Assembly: GCA_002410125.1 (NCBI GenBank)
Contig: DHQH01000047.1
Location: 1 to 8,508 of the forward strand
From: Alphaproteobacteria bacterium UBA5343
GTDB lineage: Bacteria; Pseudomonadota; Alphaproteobacteria; RF32; UBA5343
Direction: 5' to 3'
DNA: 8,508 nt
Shown: positions 6,601-8,508 of the stretch, piece after piece
Layout: each line of letters opens with the position of its first letter
Numbering within the stretch: position 1 is the first letter of the stretch
The notes under the pieces: generated by a model
Databases searched by the model: none
What the model saw: only the letters and a program-made list of their open reading frames with translations
What the model was told of the DNA's origin: nothing
Translations under genes and position numbers: made by a program

Positions 6601-7083
6601 TGTGCAGAAATTTATGAAGTAAACTCTAATAATAAAATAGGAGGATTACCAACTAACAATCAAGCAAAATGGGAAAGTGAAATAATTTCTAACTATAATG
6701 CTACTATTAGAGAAAGAAGAGATGAAAAAATATCTTATTGGCATTCTAAATATCCCAATGCTAAAAGGATAATGACTCTTAAAATAAATGATATGGTTAA
6801 GGCAACATTTACTAGAGAAGAGGCTTTTGATGAAAAATTTTCTAAGGGAATCCAAAATTATGTTAGAGAAAGATTTGAATTTGATGAAAATTTAGAAAAA
6901 ACTGATATTTTATTTAGAGTTAAGAAAATAAGTTCTGATGGAACGGTATTCTTAAGACCACATAGCATAGCTAAAGAAAAAAGTGATACTAAGTGTTGGA
7001 TTGCTAGCTCAGGAAGCTTAAAAAACTATAGAGCCAGAAAAGTTTTTGTAACTCCAGCAGGTAGGATAAAAAATGCAGCCTAA
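3637..7083 (+). CDS. cas9: Cas9, RNA-guided DNA endonuclease, type II-C
   Basis: This 1148-aa nuclease is guided by crRNA and tracrRNA to cut both strands of invading DNA. RuvC-I is at the N-terminus (GLDMGATSIGWAV, catalytic Asp8). The Arg-rich bridge helix spans about 46-72 (KRRDARGARRLQKR). The REC lobe runs roughly 75-480. RuvC-II has Glu529 in ISVEYARD. The HNH domain has VEHILPFSR with His620, LDNKV with Asn634 and SNKYKGN with Asn643. RuvC-III has HHAID with His763 and Asp766. The remaining 350 or so residues form the wedge and PAM-interacting part. All catalytic residues are present, so it should be active. It is somewhat longer than Neisseria (1082) or Campylobacter (984) Cas9 but much shorter than most II-A enzymes. 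The ATG is preceded by AGGAG 8 bases upstream, and RuvC-I starts at once, fixing the start. No convincing promoter is seen; TATAAA at 3599 and TATTAT at 3609 are possible -10 boxes. Confidence 0.98.
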   Translation: MKYRLGLDMGATSIGWAVINIDNGNIEDFGVRIFPDGREDKSKASLCVKRRDARGARRLQKRHIIRKNQIIKTLVDIDLFPRNINERKNLEFKNPYELRSKAVTQQIELYELGRALFHLSQRRGFMSSRKDDKEEGGKLKKGFADLKEAMKAENCITYGQYLYEQQLKNPKDNIRLKDSFDENGKFKGNKFPFRETYKQEFDIIWNKQAMFYPQILTSKNKEALFDIIFFQRPLKEQEEGFCMLEDGEKRIAKASPLFQEFRLLQVINNLKFSEETSVEYKIINENKRGELIEALMNPEEIKTTKDGRASYSEIKKYLKLPSKGVFNYEKSESKNENFAKGVLVDKTQLAINETLHLKNDWNKLGFEKREKLIDIITRPENYIEFPKTKLSIEKQEEIIKQFIIKEFSFSNNGASELLELSIEDGFGNLSRKAIDNIINYMRKGLEYSEACNEAGYHHSLKKYKNIDRLPYYGEILEQHCLGRKEKPNNNEEKYGKINNATVHVALNQLRLIVNELLSLYGKPFDISVEYARDIKASQKERLKMSDTRDKNELENQKIVEEVKSKIGLTISSRVDIQKYKIWKNLGNQKGGNVLDKECPFSGEKIGLTELFNGNKFQVEHILPFSRTMDDSLDNKVIATISSNKYKGNRTPWEAFSESKDGFNWKEIQKRAKKLPLEKQWRFQKNAMDKFSKNEGPIARALNDTRYMTTLIQEYLMPICSEKGFKTIQSIPGQLTSMVRKSWGLNEYKSKDNEDDYRSFHNHHAIDAIIVSCISRGQVTKVSKDLMEARDSIITHFKEDFYKLRDFNTSEKERKEIKEKIRNFRTDKEAGIIREYIPVPDGLDISKVREDVANINISYKPKLKDIKDRKSTIGQLHEDTAYGLVKFIDENSLNAEFKTIDLKTKKKKLVTNDIVTYIPIFRNKEDKDEYYNAYKDWFINDSKARAMIAKTKDEKALKQAQAEKELKTIEKLRNVSIKAFKWFVGGGNFCAEIYEVNSNNKIGGLPTNNQAKWESEIISNYNATIRERRDEKISYWHSKYPNAKRIMTLKINDMVKATFTREEAFDEKFSKGIQNYVRERFEFDENLEKTDILFRVKKISSDGTVFLRPHSIAKEKSDTKCWIASSGSLKNYRARKVFVTPAGRIKNAA

Positions 7084-7978
7084 TATTGTTGAGATATCTA
7101 CGGACAATAAAAAACTTTCGGTTTATCGAGGTTTTTTAAGGATTGAAGAAGATGGAAAGATTCTCAAAGATATTCCTTTTGGGCATATAAATGCTTTAAT
7201 CATTACTGCTAGAGGAATTATTTATACCAACAATGTTTTACAAAGATTATGTGAAGAAGGTATTCCTTTGGTTGTTTTAGGACGAAATTTTCATCCCTCT
7301 GGTATATTATTGTCTTATATAGGTCAACACAGACAAATGTCTGTTCAGATGGATCAAATGGAAAATAAAAAACCTTTACAGAAAAAGATATGGCAGGAAA
7401 TAATCAAAGAGAAAATAAAAAATCAATCAAAAGTCTTAGATATTTGTAAAAAAGAAAACAGAATAAAAGAATTGCCGAATAAAGTTCTTTCTGGAGATAG
7501 TGGAAATACAGAAGCTCATGCAGCAAGGCTTTATTTTAGAGACCTATTTGGAGACGAATTTAGAAGAAATAAAGATATTGAAGGTATTAATTCTTTCTTG
7601 AATTATGGTTATGCTATTATTAGAGCTTGTCTTGCAAGATATGTAGTTGCATCAGGGCTTAATCCTTCTTTTGGTATAGAACACCACAATCAATTGAATC
7701 CTTTTTGTTTAGTTGATGATTTGATAGAGCCTTTTAGACCAGTTGTTGATTATCAGGTTTATAAAATATTTGAAAATAATGATAATATTGAAGAGATAAC
7801 TAGTGAATATAAAACCATACTATCAGGGCTACTTACTAAAGATTTTAATAATGGGGAAGGAATTTCACCTTTTTATATGATTTTGCAAAAGATTGTTTGG
7901 GACTTAGTGAATATTTACAAGAATAAAAAAGTAGCATTTGATTTTAACAAATATCTTATAGAAGATAGATTGATATAA
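7073..7978 (+). CDS. cas1: Cas1, CRISPR integrase
   Basis: This 301-aa metal-dependent integrase inserts new spacers into the array as a complex with Cas2. The N-terminal beta domain (about 1-75) is followed by the helical catalytic domain. Glu147 lies in GNTEAHAAR, His204 in GIEHHN, and Asp215/Asp216 in VDDLIEPFRP, which are the expected metal ligands. The length is normal for type II Cas1. The start overlaps the end of cas9 by 11 bases in another frame, with a ribosome site (AGGTAGGA) inside the cas9 end, so the two are co-translated from one mRNA. No frameshift or missing residue is seen. The combination cas9-cas1-cas2 with no csn2 or cas4 defines subtype II-C. Confidence 0.97.
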   Translation: MQPNIVEISTDNKKLSVYRGFLRIEEDGKILKDIPFGHINALIITARGIIYTNNVLQRLCEEGIPLVVLGRNFHPSGILLSYIGQHRQMSVQMDQMENKKPLQKKIWQEIIKEKIKNQSKVLDICKKENRIKELPNKVLSGDSGNTEAHAARLYFRDLFGDEFRRNKDIEGINSFLNYGYAIIRACLARYVVASGLNPSFGIEHHNQLNPFCLVDDLIEPFRPVVDYQVYKIFENNDNIEEITSEYKTILSGLLTKDFNNGEGISPFYMILQKIVWDLVNIYKNKKVAFDFNKYLIEDRLI

Positions 7979-8334
7979 TGAAATATAAAAAAGGAGATAT
8001 AAGAGAATATTTTAATGGGAGAAAATTAATGTGGATGATGGTAATGTTTGACCTACCAACAGATACAAGAGCTCAAAGGAAGTCCTCGTCAAAATTTAGA
8101 AAATTTCTACTTGATGAGGGTTTTTCAATGGTTCAGTTTTCAGTTTATGTTCAATTTACAGGAACATTAGAAAGTTCTCAAAAATATGTAAAAGCTATCA
8201 AAGATAATATTCCACAATATGGAGATATTAATATTTTGTTTTTTACAGATAAACAATTTTCATCTATAATACACATAGAAAATCTTGTGGAAAAAGATAT
8301 GGAAGAAGCCCCTCCACAACTAGAATTATTTTAA
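7978..8334 (+). CDS. cas2: Cas2, CRISPR adaptation protein
   Basis: At 118 aa it bridges two Cas1 dimers in the spacer-integration complex. The ferredoxin-like fold starts with MWMMVMFDLPT, followed by KFRKFLLDEGFSMVQFSVY and a late beta strand INILFFTDKQF, which are hallmarks of type II Cas2. The annotated ATG overlaps the cas1 stop by one base (ATAATG), giving coupled translation but a weak ribosome site. An in-frame ATG at 8029 (Met18) has a good GGGAG 7 bases upstream and would give 101 aa beginning right at the conserved strand. Type II Cas2 proteins often have a short N-terminal extension, so either start could be used. It ends in a Pro/Glu/Leu tail. It is the last gene of the operon; about 110 A-rich bases separate it from the terminator hairpin. 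Confidence 0.95.
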   Translation: MKYKKGDIREYFNGRKLMWMMVMFDLPTDTRAQRKSSSKFRKFLLDEGFSMVQFSVYVQFTGTLESSQKYVKAIKDNIPQYGDINILFFTDKQFSSIIHIENLVEKDMEEAPPQLELF

Positions 8335-8447
8335 AATAATAAACGAATCGGAAAAATTTTTAGTAAAAGATAGTGTTAAAAATCGAAAAAAAATGATAAA
8401 AAAGGTAATTTCATATGATTAAAAAACTCATTTTTTTGGAAAATAAA

Positions 8448-8486
8448 AACCCTCTAAACCTCACAGAAAGTGTGGTTTGGAGGGTT
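8448..8486 (-). terminator. long terminator hairpin between cas2 and the CRISPR array
   Basis: The arms AACCCTCTAAACCTCAC and GTGTGGTTTGGAGGGTT pair over 17 positions with one G-U and one T-T mismatch around the loop AGAAA. On the minus strand the stem is followed by TTTTTATTTTCC, a strong U-run, so it should end transcripts leaving the array. On the plus strand TTCTATTAT follows, so it may also end the cas operon, less efficiently. It lies only 2 bases from the repeat. Confidence 0.8.
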
Positions 8487-8488
8487 CT

Positions 8489-8497
8489 ATTATAGCA
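8489..8497 (-). promoter_or_regulatory. extended -10 box inside the CRISPR repeat
   Basis: On the minus strand the repeat ends in TGCTATAAT, a perfect extended -10 (TGnTATAAT). In Neisseria meningitidis and Campylobacter jejuni II-C arrays each repeat carries such a box and starts a separate crRNA in the following spacer. The -35 position falls beyond the window. Confidence 0.6.
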
Positions 8498-8508
8498 TAT
8501 CGGTTTTA
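8489..8508 (-). CRISPR. first 20 bases of a CRISPR repeat, array continues beyond the window
   Basis: The plus strand reads ATTATAGCATATCGGTTTTA up to the window edge. On the minus strand, the expected transcript sense, the repeat would end in ATATGCTATAAT. The Neisseria II-C repeat, from memory, ends in GTGCTACAAT, a close parallel. Seventeen of the bases match the anti-repeat at 3499-3515. Type II repeats are usually 36 bases, so about 16 more and all spacers lie outside. Read this way, this is the trailing, non-leader end of the array. A repeat is inferred from one partial copy; repetition itself cannot be seen here. Confidence 0.75.

Noticed and set aside
6646..6855. Minus-strand 69-aa frame within cas9
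   Set aside because: It is a shadow of the cas9 C-terminal domain.
8335..8447. A csn2 or cas4 gene, or a leader, between cas2 and the array
   Set aside because: The stretch is only about 110 A-rich bases with no open frame of useful size. With the array read on the minus strand, the leader should be at its far end.
8415..8495. 26-codon plus-strand frame after cas2
   Set aside because: It runs through both arms of the terminator hairpin into the repeat, so it is explained by chance in A+T-rich DNA.

Overview
The window carries a type II-C CRISPR-Cas locus (cas9, cas1, cas2, a predicted tracrRNA and the first 20 bases of a CRISPR array) beside a chromosomal lipoprotein gene, a recombinase remnant and a zeta-type toxin-antitoxin pair. 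The DNA is strongly A+T-rich. The left-hand TPR lipoprotein has a C-terminal pattern (NYLGYSWLDKG, then GYIVDSLGW, then INDHLGDAYW and GRRNEASFQW) that I associate with Alphaproteobacteria. The recombinase remnant has the LAxxSPRI tail also common there. An A+T-rich alphaproteobacterium, such as a host-associated or gut Rhodospirillales/Rickettsiales-like lineage, is the best guess; the species cannot be named.

Layout. From 1 to 1768 (+) is a TPR lipoprotein whose frame stays open to the left edge and includes a signal peptide and lipobox. From 1752 to 1928 (+) is a short open fragment resembling the C-terminus of alphaproteobacterial serine recombinases. From 2964 back to 1929 (-) is a two-gene operon, a 70-aa putative antitoxin followed by a 278-aa zeta/COG4185-type P-loop protein, with a good promoter near 3000. 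From about 3030 to 3420 there is no credible gene, but there are hairpins and four copies of an ACAGGGAA motif. From about 3524 back to about 3425 (-) is the predicted tracrRNA, divergent from cas9. From 3637 to 8334 (+) is the tightly packed operon cas9-cas1-cas2 (overlaps of 11 and 1 bases). From 8448 to 8486 is a long terminator hairpin, and from 8489 to the right edge is a partial CRISPR repeat.

How it fits together. The repeat at the right edge shares 17 exact bases with a site at 3499-3515, which is the tracrRNA anti-repeat. Read on the minus strand, the repeat ends in TGCTATAAT, an extended -10 box, as in Neisseria and Campylobacter II-C repeats. The array is therefore probably transcribed toward cas2 from promoters inside its repeats and stops at the 8448-8486 hairpin. 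Cas9 has all RuvC and HNH catalytic residues, and Cas1 has its Glu/His/Asp triad. With no csn2 or cas4, this is a complete-looking II-C system. It is a known class rather than a new one. The less ordinary parts are the recombinase, toxin and repeat-rich scar beside it and the details of the tracrRNA promoter region.
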